Positions 25,591-32,882 of a stretch of DNA of 64,000 nt are shown piece after piece. The stretch spans positions 61,794 through 125,793 of the forward strand of contig NZ_KI421506.1 in the NCBI RefSeq assembly GCF_000473165.1, written 5' to 3'. The notes under the pieces were generated by a model. The model was not told where the DNA came from, made no database searches, and saw only the letters and a program-made list of their open reading frames with translations. The translations under genes were made by a program, and so were the position numbers. Source of the DNA: Leisingera aquimarina DSM 24565. Lineage in GTDB: Bacteria; Pseudomonadota; Alphaproteobacteria; Rhodobacterales; Rhodobacteraceae. How positions within the stretch are numbered: position 1 is the stretch's first letter; every line of letters begins with the position of its first letter.

Positions 25591-25606
25591 CACGGGGGAG
25601 GATGCC

Positions 25607-26017
25607 ATGATGATCAACCGGCCCGCCCGCCCCCGCGCCCTGATATCTCTGGTGCCGATGATCGACGTCATGCTGATCCTCCTGGTGTTCTTCATGGTGA
25701 CCTCCACCTATCTGAACCTCGACATGATCCCGGCAGTGAAACCCTCCGAAGGCACCGCGGGCAGCCCCCAAACCCCGGCAGGCACCCTGATGATCCGCCT
25801 CGGCGCCGACGGCGTGCCGGTGCTGCGCGGTACAGCTCTGGACCGCGAGACCCTGCGCACAACCCTCTCCGCCGCGATGGCTGAGGAACCGCTGACCCAG
25901 GTCGTCATCCTGCCCTCCGGCGCCGCCCAAACCCAGGCGCTGATCACGGTGATGGACACCGCCGCCCTGGCCGGCGTCACCCGCCTGCGCGTGCTGCGGC
26001 TGGAGGCAGCGCCATGA
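25607..26017 (+). CDS. ExbD/TolR-family protein, first copy
   Basis: The 136-residue protein has one N-terminal membrane helix with the family pattern L-V-P-M-I-D-V-M-L-I-L-L-V-F-F-M-V. The Asp at the start of the helix (residue 22) is the proton-carrying residue of ExbD/TolR. A compact periplasmic domain follows. It overlaps the next ExbD-like gene by 4 bp (ATGA), which implies coupled production of two non-identical subunits. Confidence 0.92.
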   Translation: MMINRPARPRALISLVPMIDVMLILLVFFMVTSTYLNLDMIPAVKPSEGTAGSPQTPAGTLMIRLGADGVPVLRGTALDRETLRTTLSAAMAEEPLTQVVILPSGAAQTQALITVMDTAALAGVTRLRVLRLEAAP

Positions 26018-26421
26018 AGCTCAACCGCCCGGCCCGCAACCCGCATTCCGAAACCATCATTGCCCTGATTGACGTGGTGTTCTTCCTGCTGGTCTTCTTC
26101 ATGCTGATCGGCCGGATGGACGCCACTGCCCCGTTTGACGTCCGCCCCGCCACCGCCGTCACCGGCCGCGACATGCCCGCAGGCGGTATCACCCTGGCCA
26201 TCTCCGCCACAGGAGATCTGGCGCTCGACGGCAAGGAGATCACTCGCGGCGCCCTCTCCCCTGCCCTCTCCGCGCTGCTGGAGAACGACCCGGAGCTGCG
26301 CCTGCGCATCAACGCCCACCGCGCCGCCGAGCTGCGCAATGTGCTGCCGCTGGTGGCCCAGGGCGAGGCACTCGGATTTAGGAACGTGGTGCTGGTGGTC
26401 ACCCCGGAAACGGACGGATGA
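26014..26421 (+). CDS. ExbD/TolR-family protein, second copy
   Basis: The 135-residue protein has the helix I-A-L-I-D-V-V-F-F-L-L-V-F-F-M-L and keeps the essential Asp. The periplasmic part (about 45-135) carries the ExbD-like alternation of short strands and helices (V-L-P-L-V-A-Q-G-E-A-L-G-F-R-N-V-V-L-V-V). It differs clearly from the first copy, so the pair could form a heterodimer inside the ExbB-like ring. It overlaps the following TonB-like gene by 4 bp. Confidence 0.92.
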   Translation: MKLNRPARNPHSETIIALIDVVFFLLVFFMLIGRMDATAPFDVRPATAVTGRDMPAGGITLAISATGDLALDGKEITRGALSPALSALLENDPELRLRINAHRAAELRNVLPLVAQGEALGFRNVVLVVTPETDG

Positions 26422-27884
26422 GCCGCGCACCGGCCATTTGGGCGCTGGGGCTTGCCGCCTCGGCTCTGGTCCATGCCGCGGGCGCCGGCGCGCTGCTCAT
26501 CTCGCTGATACCGGAGCCGGTGCCGCAACAGCCCAATCCCGAAAGCAACCTCAACCTGCAGGCCCACCGCATCCCCCGCTCCAAGGCCGTGCACCGGGCA
26601 CCGGAAGGCGAGCAAGCTTCTGAATCTCAAGCGCAAAGCCAGGGCCTTGCCGCTGGCAGCATTCCGCAATCCAAGGCCGCGCCCAAAGCCCCCGCAGCAG
26701 ACCGCCTCGCCTCTGCGGCCCCGCTGGCAGCCAGCCTTGCACCCGCTGCCACTCAGGTCTCCGCGGCCCCCCCTGCTCTAGCCCCGCCAAGCAAACTCGC
26801 CAGCACCTCCGCGCCTGCCGCCAGCTTGCCAGACGTCAGCCCGGCCGCCCCCGTCCTGCTGGCCGCCGCGCAGGAGCCCGCCATTACGCTGGCAAACGCT
26901 GCCGCTCCGCTGACCGCAGCGGTCACTGCGCAACCCGATACGGCAGCCCTGCTGCAGACCACCCCCGCCAGCCAGCCCAGCCCCGAGGCACAGCCTGTGT
27001 CCACGCCGCTGACGGACACCGTCCCGCCATCCCGGCGAACTCCAGCCGCGATCCCAGACCCGCCCCGCATCAAGGCGGCACTGGCCTTCCAGGGCGGCAG
27101 CGGCGACATAGACCCGGTCTCCCTCGCCGCCTTCCAAAGCTTCATGCAGCCGGGCGATGCAGTGGCCGAAGGCGATCCATTGCGCGATGGTGTCTCCGGC
27201 ATCCTCGCCGCCGTCCCCTGCTCCCGCCTGCAGGTCGCCTTTGTCCCGGAAACCACCACGCTGGAGGTCCGCGGCCACCTGCCCGAGAATGGTTTGCGGT
27301 CACCCGTTCTGACCGCGCTGCAGGCGCAGATGGGCGCCGATATCACCGTCTCCGACCAGATGCGCCTGCTGCCCCGCCCGCAATGCGGCGCGCTGGCGGG
27401 GATCGCAAACGTCGGCCTGCCGCAAAGCACCGACCAGATCACCAACCCGCTGCTGGTGGGGGAAGACGCCCATGCCCGGGTGCTCGACTATTCCGGCGGC
27501 GAGCGGCTGTTCTTCGACCTCACCGCCCCCGACTATCCGGCTTACGTCTATGTCGACTATTTCGACGCCGGCGGAGCAGTCCTGCACCTGTCGCCGAACG
27601 AGCTGGTGCCGCTGGCGGAGACACCCCCCCAAAGCGCCCTGCGCGTCGGCGCCAAACAAGCGGGAGACCCGGGCCTGCAAATCACCGTCGGCCCGCCCTA
27701 CGGCCAGGAAATCGCCGTCGCCTTCGCCGCCTCCCACCCTCTCTACGAAGGCACCCGCCCGATCAGCGAGCCTGCAGTCCCCTACCTGGAGTACCTGCGC
27801 ACCCAAGTGGCGGTGGCCCGCGGCCGGCACCCGGACTTCAAAGGCGAATGGGTCTATTTCCTGATCACGACCCACGCCCCGTAA
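26418..27884 (+). CDS. TonB-like anchored protein with C-terminal DUF4384-like domain
   Basis: The 488-residue protein has a short cytoplasmic start, one membrane helix (about 5-32) and a long Ala/Pro-rich periplasmic linker (about 35-230), the layout of TonB and TolA. A middle domain with two cysteines (about 235-340) follows. The C-terminal domain (about 355-488) carries the DUF4384-type pattern L-F-F-D-L-T-A-P-x-Y-P-A-Y-V-Y-V-D-Y-F. DUF4384 is usually linked to surface or caspase-like proteins. The 4-bp overlap with the ExbD-like gene suggests it transmits force from the proton channel across the periplasm (inference). Confidence 0.82.
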   Translation: MSRAPAIWALGLAASALVHAAGAGALLISLIPEPVPQQPNPESNLNLQAHRIPRSKAVHRAPEGEQASESQAQSQGLAAGSIPQSKAAPKAPAADRLASAAPLAASLAPAATQVSAAPPALAPPSKLASTSAPAASLPDVSPAAPVLLAAAQEPAITLANAAAPLTAAVTAQPDTAALLQTTPASQPSPEAQPVSTPLTDTVPPSRRTPAAIPDPPRIKAALAFQGGSGDIDPVSLAAFQSFMQPGDAVAEGDPLRDGVSGILAAVPCSRLQVAFVPETTTLEVRGHLPENGLRSPVLTALQAQMGADITVSDQMRLLPRPQCGALAGIANVGLPQSTDQITNPLLVGEDAHARVLDYSGGERLFFDLTAPDYPAYVYVDYFDAGGAVLHLSPNELVPLAETPPQSALRVGAKQAGDPGLQITVGPPYGQEIAVAFAASHPLYEGTRPISEPAVPYLEYLRTQVAVARGRHPDFKGEWVYFLITTHAP

Positions 27885-28287
27885 CCCCTGCCGCCAGGGC
27901 AGTACTCCCGCGCCCGCAGGCGCGCGGCTTGCGCCGCCGCACCTTGGCGGCCTTGGGCCCGGCGCTGCGCTAATGCGCAGCGCTCTCCCCCGCTCTTTAC
28001 GGGGTCAAGGGCTGCGTCAGCAGCCGCCCGGCACGCGTGGTTCACCCCTGAGGCCGCAATGGGAGGATTATCCTCGGCATGGTGTCTTAAGGGCAAACCT
28101 GCCCTTAAGCACTTCTCAGCAAATCAACCCGCAAATGCCGTATTGCGAAGGGTCTGCTTTCCCGAAGGTGAAACCCCGCGCTGTGCGAAGCACAGCGCCG
28201 CGCCCAACTGGGAAGGTGCATTTCGTGAAATGCGCCGGACCAGGCGGGAGCCCCTCTCCTGCGTCGCTGCGCCTGGGGCTGCGGCCG
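27885..28287. other. Intergenic hairpin-rich region
   Basis: No credible gene lies in these 403 bases. They contain a series of short perfect hairpins: 27910-27923 (GCGCC stem), 27962-27983 (GCGCTGCGC, 9 bp, loop TAAT), 28010-28025 (GGCTGC, 6 bp), 28086-28109 (CTTAAGGGC, 9 bp), 28178-28198 (GCGCTGTGC, 9 bp, loop GAA) and 28218-28233 (GCATTT). The region separates two convergent genes. Some hairpins may act in termination, but none is followed by a T-run. Confidence 0.7.
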
Positions 28288-29793
28288 TTACTGGCAACCG
28301 CCCGCGGCCCAGCTCTTCAGCGCCTGTTTCAATGCCCCGCCGAACGGGTGCTGCTTGCCCAACGAGCGCTGCATGTTGAGGCTGAGATACGTGTTGCCCT
28401 GCGTGCACAGCCGCTCCCGCGTCCACTGGTGGCAAGAGCTGCAGGCCTGGTCCTTCCAATAGCTCTCCGGCAGGCCTTCAACCGGCGGAAAAGCCGGCGA
28501 GCGGGTCACCGCTTCTGCCAGGGTCAGCCCGGAAATCTCAGCCATCTCCGTATGCAGCGGGCTGGCATAGGTCACCGGGCCGGGTTCCGCCAGTTTCACC
28601 GGCTCCGGCTCAGGTTGCTGGGCCGCTGCCGCCACCTCGCTGCCAGCCTCCGGGTCCTGGCCCGCGCCAGCCCGCATCGCCGCCAGCTCGGCGGACGCCA
28701 TCTCCGCAAACCGGCCCTCCGGATGGGCCATCAGATAGGCCTCATAGGCCGCCTTGCTGCCATCACCCTGCGCCGCCAGGAACATCGCCGCTTCGGCGTC
28801 CTGTGCAGGGGCCGCTGCAGGGGCCGCAGCCGCAACTGCCGGTGCGGGAGCACCGCCCTGCAGCTCTTCCGCCATCAGCTCCCCCAATATGGCGCGGGCC
28901 TCATCCGCGTATTTACCATCGCCATAGCCGCGCAGGAACAGCATGATCTGCATCGCATCCCGCGATGCCTTGACCGAGGTCCAGATCTGCATTTCCTGCA
29001 CCTCCGCGGCGCTCATCACCACCTCGGGCCCGGCCTCTGCGAAGACAAAATCACTCACCAGCGAGGACGTGTCCCAGGGTGTCTGGCTGCCGCCGCTTTG
29101 CTCCAGGACCGCCCGGCGCACCTGCTTGAAGACCTGTTCCACCGGCCGCCCCGGCGCGGTGATCTCGCGCGCCAGCGCCGCAGTGAACGGGCTGTTCGCC
29201 CCCTCCCCGTCCAGCGCCACATCGCCGGGTGCCGTTGCATAGGCCAGGAAGGTGCCGGTCGGCGCCTTCATCTCCGCCAGGCCGCTTTCATTCAAATCCG
29301 CCACCGCCTCAAACGGGTTGTTGCGGCAGGCGTCCAGGATCACGATGTTGGTGCGGTTGCGGGCCGAGGCCATCTGCCGCAGAACCGACTGCGCCTCTAC
29401 TGCCATCAGATCCAGGTCGGCCGCATCCGCCAGCGCCACATCTACCGGCAGCAGATAGTTGCTGCCAAAGCTCTGCACCCCGTGGCCGGCATAATAGAAC
29501 AGGCCGGTCGCGTCCTCCCCTGCCCCGCGCAGCTTGCGCCCGAACTGGCCGATGGCACGCTTCATGTCTATCTGCTTGGCGTCAGCCGCGAGAGTGACAT
29601 CAAAGCCGAGCCCTTCCAGCGTCTCTGCAATCAGCCGGGCGTCGCGCACCGGATTGTCCAGCGACGGCACCGAACCATAGGCCGAGTTGCCGATCACCAG
29701 CGCCAGCCGCTCTTCGGCCAGCGCTCTGGCACCCCAGCAGGCCGCCGCAACAGCCAGCACCGCCAGCCGGACCCAGATCATCAAACCACGCAC
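28288..29793 (-). CDS. Secreted caspase-family (C14) protease with Cys-rich C-terminus
   Basis: The 501-residue protein has a signal peptide (about 1-26). The caspase-like p20 domain that follows has the catalytic dyad His104 (Y-Y-A-G-H-G) and Cys156 (L-D-A-C-R-N-N-P). A SEL1/EF-like helical, Ala-rich middle (about 260-420) comes next. The C-terminal segment has Cys451, Cys454-His455, Cys463 and Cys500, so it contains a C-x-x-C-H motif. The start is GTG at 29793; an ATG four codons on is an alternative. The neighbours are the DUF4384 protein and YceI-OmpA, so it is probably a periplasmic part of the T6SS block. Its substrate is unknown. Confidence 0.88.
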   Translation of the reverse strand: MRGLMIWVRLAVLAVAAACWGARALAEERLALVIGNSAYGSVPSLDNPVRDARLIAETLEGLGFDVTLAADAKQIDMKRAIGQFGRKLRGAGEDATGLFYYAGHGVQSFGSNYLLPVDVALADAADLDLMAVEAQSVLRQMASARNRTNIVILDACRNNPFEAVADLNESGLAEMKAPTGTFLAYATAPGDVALDGEGANSPFTAALAREITAPGRPVEQVFKQVRRAVLEQSGGSQTPWDTSSLVSDFVFAEAGPEVVMSAAEVQEMQIWTSVKASRDAMQIMLFLRGYGDGKYADEARAILGELMAEELQGGAPAPAVAAAAPAAAPAQDAEAAMFLAAQGDGSKAAYEAYLMAHPEGRFAEMASAELAAMRAGAGQDPEAGSEVAAAAQQPEPEPVKLAEPGPVTYASPLHTEMAEISGLTLAEAVTRSPAFPPVEGLPESYWKDQACSSCHQWTRERLCTQGNTYLSLNMQRSLGKQHPFGGALKQALKSWAAGGCQ

Positions 29794-29967
29794 GCACCTG
29801 CTCCAATTCTCGCCCCTTCAGGGCAGCTTCCCAATTCTTAAGGGTATTTGGTTACGAAACTATCGTGCCCTTGCGCCCGGCAGCAAGTGTGCTGTTAGTC
29901 TGGGCCCATCTCTTTTGTCCCTGCCTGGCGGCAGGGATTTCACGCTGGCAACCCAAATGGATCGCGC

Positions 29968-31008
29968 ATGCTCCGTACAACCCTTTCATTTTTAACAGTT
30001 TTCTTTCTTCTTATCCGTCCAGCCCTGGCTGCCGGCCCGTTTGAACACGGCTGGCAGCTCAACCCCGAATCCTCCGCCATCCGCTTTATATCGATCAAAA
30101 AGGGCAGCATTGCGGAATCCAGCCGCTTTGCCGCCTTTTCCGGCAGTATTTCCGAGCAGGGCGATGCCAAGATCCATATCGCGCTGGATTCCGTCGATAC
30201 CTCCATTGATCTGCGCAACGTGCGGATGCGGTTCCTGTTCTTTGAAACCTTCACCTATCCCGAAGCCGTGATCACTGCCCGCATTGACCCGGCGCTGATC
30301 GCCGATCTTGCTGCAGCGCAGCGCAAACAGATCGCGCTGCCGGTCACCCTGTCGCTGCACGGGGTCACGGCAGATCTGACCATTCCGGTAGCGGTAACAC
30401 TGCTTGGCAACGACCGCGTCGCCGTTGCCACTGTGCAACCGGTCATCCTCAAACTGGAGGCTTTCAACCTCAACCCGGGCCGCGAAAAGCTGGAGGAAGC
30501 CGCAGGTGTCACCATTACCCCGGTTGGCCTCGTCAGCATGGATCTGATGTTTGACCGCACGGCCCCAGGCAGCGCAGCTTTCCCTGCCGGGACAGCCACC
30601 GCAGGCGCCGCCACTGCGCTGGAATCCAGCGGCGACTTCAGCCGCGAGGCCTGTGCCGGCCGGTTTGAAATCCTGTCGCAAGGGCGCAGCGTGAACTTTG
30701 CGCCCTCCACCGCCCGGCTTGATGCCAGTTCCCGCGACTTTCTGGAAAGCCTTTCGGACATCATACGCCGCTGCCCCGGCATGGTGGTGGAGGTCGGCGG
30801 TCACACCGACAGCCAGGGCAAGGCCGCCTGGAACATGAAGCTGAGCGAGAAACGCGCCGCGGCAGTCAACGGGTATCTGCAGAAAATGGGTATTCCGGAC
30901 GGCCGCCTGGTGGCCGTGGGCTATGGTGAAACCACGCCGCTGGTGCCCAACAACACGGTGCAGAACCGGGCTAAGAACCGGCGGATTGAGTTCAAGATTT
31001 TGAACTGA
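29968..31008 (+). CDS. YceI-like domain fused to OmpA peptidoglycan-binding domain
   Basis: The 346-residue exported protein has a signal peptide (about 1-21), a YceI-like lipocalin domain (about 25-205, with F-E-H-G-W-Q-L-N-P-E-S-S-A-I-R-F at the start) and a C-terminal OmpA domain (about 225-346). The OmpA domain contains V-N-F-A-P-S-T-A-R-L, G-G-H-T-D-S-Q-G and N-R-A-K-N-R-R-I-E-F, the peptidoglycan-binding signature. YceI domains bind isoprenoid-type lipids; OmpA domains anchor to the cell wall. In T6SS loci an OmpA-domain protein often anchors the membrane complex, a plausible role here. It is followed by a terminator at 31071. Confidence 0.9.
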   Translation: MLRTTLSFLTVFFLLIRPALAAGPFEHGWQLNPESSAIRFISIKKGSIAESSRFAAFSGSISEQGDAKIHIALDSVDTSIDLRNVRMRFLFFETFTYPEAVITARIDPALIADLAAAQRKQIALPVTLSLHGVTADLTIPVAVTLLGNDRVAVATVQPVILKLEAFNLNPGREKLEEAAGVTITPVGLVSMDLMFDRTAPGSAAFPAGTATAGAATALESSGDFSREACAGRFEILSQGRSVNFAPSTARLDASSRDFLESLSDIIRRCPGMVVEVGGHTDSQGKAAWNMKLSEKRAAAVNGYLQKMGIPDGRLVAVGYGETTPLVPNNTVQNRAKNRRIEFKILN

Positions 31009-31070
31009 ACCACCATTGATCTTGAAAATTCCCGCCTGTCCCCGCGGGGACAGCGCCTGATACTCCCAGG

Positions 31071-31097
31071 ACCCGGCCCCGCGCCGGGTCTTTTTTT
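31071..31097 (+). terminator. Rho-independent terminator after the YceI-OmpA gene
   Basis: A 7-bp perfect stem (ACCCGGC / GCCGGGT, loop CCCGC) at 31071-31089 is followed by seven T residues at 31091-31097, 62 bp past the stop codon. Together with the opposite terminator at 31715 it brackets the inner palindromes of the array and keeps transcription out of it. Confidence 0.9.
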
Positions 31098-31714
31098 GCC
31101 ACCAGACACATTTCTTCCGCGGGTCTTATGCGTATCTGTCCCCGCGGGGACAGGTGAAAGTTCCGGCTCTCCGGCTGGCCTGATTGCTTGCTCTGCAGGT
31201 TTCATTTCCAGCGCGAACACCAGGCGTTTTTGCGCACAGCATCCGTTCCCCCGCAGATTTGTCCCCGCGGGGACACGTGGTTTTTTTTAAACTCAGAGGC
31301 GGAAATTCCGCTGGACCAGACTGGCCTTTGCAGGCCGCCGCCGCGGATTTGCACCTTTGTCCCCGCGGGGACAGTCCGGAATTTCAGGGGGCAAAGCGGG
31401 CAGGAACAAAGCCGCACGGTTGGGACCACCCCAGCAGTCCGGCAGCAGTCCGATCCGCATTTTTAACATCTGTCCCTGCGGGGACAGGTGCCAACTTCCG
31501 GCCCTCGCGTTCCCGGTCAAGGGGCCTTCTGCACAAGAGGATTGCCGCGCCGCTCGCGAAAATCCATCCAGTGTCCCCGCGGGGACAGATACAGAAATAC
31601 AGGCTCAAATAACCGGATTAGAGACTGTGAGGCCTGTTGGGCATCCCCCGCAGCCTGGCTTGTCCCCGCGGGGAAAGGCCACTGAAAACTCCGGCGGGCG
31701 GGTGCAGCAGACGC

Positions 31715-31742
31715 AAAAAAGGCCCGGCATCTCTGCCGGGCC
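31715..31742 (-). terminator. Rho-independent terminator after parB
   Basis: On the minus strand, an 8-bp stem (GGCCCGGC / GCCGGGCC, loop of 6) at 31721-31742 is followed by six T residues (complement of 31715-31720). It lies 39 bp beyond the parB stop, with palindrome number eight between the stop and the hairpin. Confidence 0.92.
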
Positions 31743-31781
31743 TCAGCCATTTTCCGGTGCTGTCCCCGCGGGGACAGCCCG

Positions 31782-32882
31782 TCAGTCTTCCTGTTCCAAT
31801 GCCTCAAAAAACGCGGCAATGGCATCCTCCAGCTTGTGCCGGTCGATCTCCGAGAAGTCGCGTTCCATCGCCATCTCGATCTTGCCGTCACGCGCCTGGC
31901 AGCGGACAGTCCCCGCGGGGACAGTGCAGCGCAGGGTGGTCTTGGCAACACCGGCACGCGGCGCAGCGGGGGTGCGGGGGGCGTTCTTGCGCTTGCCCTC
32001 GGCAAAACTGCGCAACACCTCCAGCTCGGCTTCTTCGTTGTGCGGCTGAACCCGCGCCAGCGTGTCCCGCAGCACCTGGGCGTTCATCGCATCCGCCTCC
32101 AGCCGTTTCTTCAGGTCCAGCCCCAGCGCCCGCGGGATTGCCTCCGGAAACTTCAGCACCTCGCCCACCGCCTTCAGCACCTGGGCGAAATGGCGGATGT
32201 AGACCCGCTTCTGGCGCCCGGCGGAGGCATAAAGATCGTTGACCGCATCCTCGGTGGTCTCAGCCCCGGTCTGGGTGTCCTCAGCATAGCGCAGCGCCAG
32301 CTGGGCCATCTCGGCAAATGAGATATCGCGGCGCACCAGGTTTTCATCAACCATCCGGCGGTAGAGAGCCTGCAGGCTGTCGCCCTTGGCCACCAAACCC
32401 GCGGGGATCGCGGCGTAGCTTTCGTCGCCAGTTTCCTGCAGCAGCGAAAAATAGGCGCGCATCCGGCGGTAGCCCTGGATCAGCTCATATTTTCCGTCGC
32501 CACGCTCTTCCACCCGGATCGGGTTCGACAGGCCAACGGATTTGATCGATTCCTTCAGCTCATCCAGTTCCGGATCGCGCTCTTCCTTGCGGTCACGGGT
32601 CAGTTTGTCCATGCGGATCATGCCAAGCGGGATTCGGTCGATCACCAGGCCCAGCTTTTTCAGCCGGACAAATTCATGTGCCAGCCGGTCGTTTTCGGCG
32701 CGGATGTTCTGCTCGGCCTCTGCGCGCGTGCGCAACGCATCGGCGTTTTCGGAAATCGCGGTGGCCATCGGCCCGCGGCGGGATTCGGACGGTTTCTCGT
32801 CCGGCTTTTTTGCGGCTGTCCCCGCGGGGAACACCTCTGGTTCAGACGGGAAGTCGATGTCGAAGACTCTGCGTTTGCTCAT
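31782..32882 (-). CDS. parB: Plasmid partition protein ParB
   Basis: The 366-residue protein has the ParB/Spo0J N-domain with the CTP-binding region (N-P-I-R-V-E-E-R-G-D-G-K-Y-E-L-I-Q-G-Y-R-R, equivalent to the GERR box). A helix-turn-helix region follows at about 180-240, then a C-terminal dimerisation part. It would bind the 16-bp palindromes and form the partition complex. Two partial palindrome copies lie inside its own coding sequence (31908, 32817), which could let ParB act on its own gene. It is co-transcribed with parA (4-bp overlap). Confidence 0.93.
   Translation of the reverse strand: MSKRRVFDIDFPSEPEVFPAGTAAKKPDEKPSESRRGPMATAISENADALRTRAEAEQNIRAENDRLAHEFVRLKKLGLVIDRIPLGMIRMDKLTRDRKEERDPELDELKESIKSVGLSNPIRVEERGDGKYELIQGYRRMRAYFSLLQETGDESYAAIPAGLVAKGDSLQALYRRMVDENLVRRDISFAEMAQLALRYAEDTQTGAETTEDAVNDLYASAGRQKRVYIRHFAQVLKAVGEVLKFPEAIPRALGLDLKKRLEADAMNAQVLRDTLARVQPHNEEAELEVLRSFAEGKRKNAPRTPAAPRAGVAKTTLRCTVPAGTVRCQARDGKIEMAMERDFSEIDRHKLEDAIAAFFEALEQED
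31908..31923. repeat. parS-like palindrome copy inside parB (3' part)
   Basis: The site reads AGTCCCCGCGGGGACA, differing from the array consensus only at the first base. It lies within the parB reading frame near the C-terminal coding end, 147 bp from the last array copy. Confidence 0.75.
32817..32832. repeat. parS-like palindrome copy inside parB (5' part)
   Basis: The site reads TGTCCCCGCGGGGAAC; the first 14 bases match the consensus and the last two are swapped. It codes for residues near Val-Phe-Pro-Ala-Gly close to the ParB N-terminus. The CCCGCGGGGA core is intact. Confidence 0.7.

Larger units (their letters stand above)
31037..31776. repeat. Array of eight 16-bp palindromes, probable parS centromere
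   Basis: The palindrome TGTCCCCGCGGGGACA occurs at 31037, 31137, 31260, 31358, 31471 (one change), 31572, 31661 (one change) and 31761. The start-to-start spacing is 89-123 bp, mostly close to 100. The spacers share no sequence and code for nothing, so the palindrome alone is conserved. It lies directly downstream of parB, where ParB-binding sites of partition systems occur. The 773 bases between ompA and parB hold only these sites and two terminators. Confidence 0.9.

Noticed and set aside
31037..31776. Evenly spaced repeats considered as a CRISPR array
   Set aside because: The repeat is a 16-bp perfect palindrome with about 85-bp spacers of uneven length, no cas genes are near, and copies continue into parB and parA. 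Partition sites fit better.
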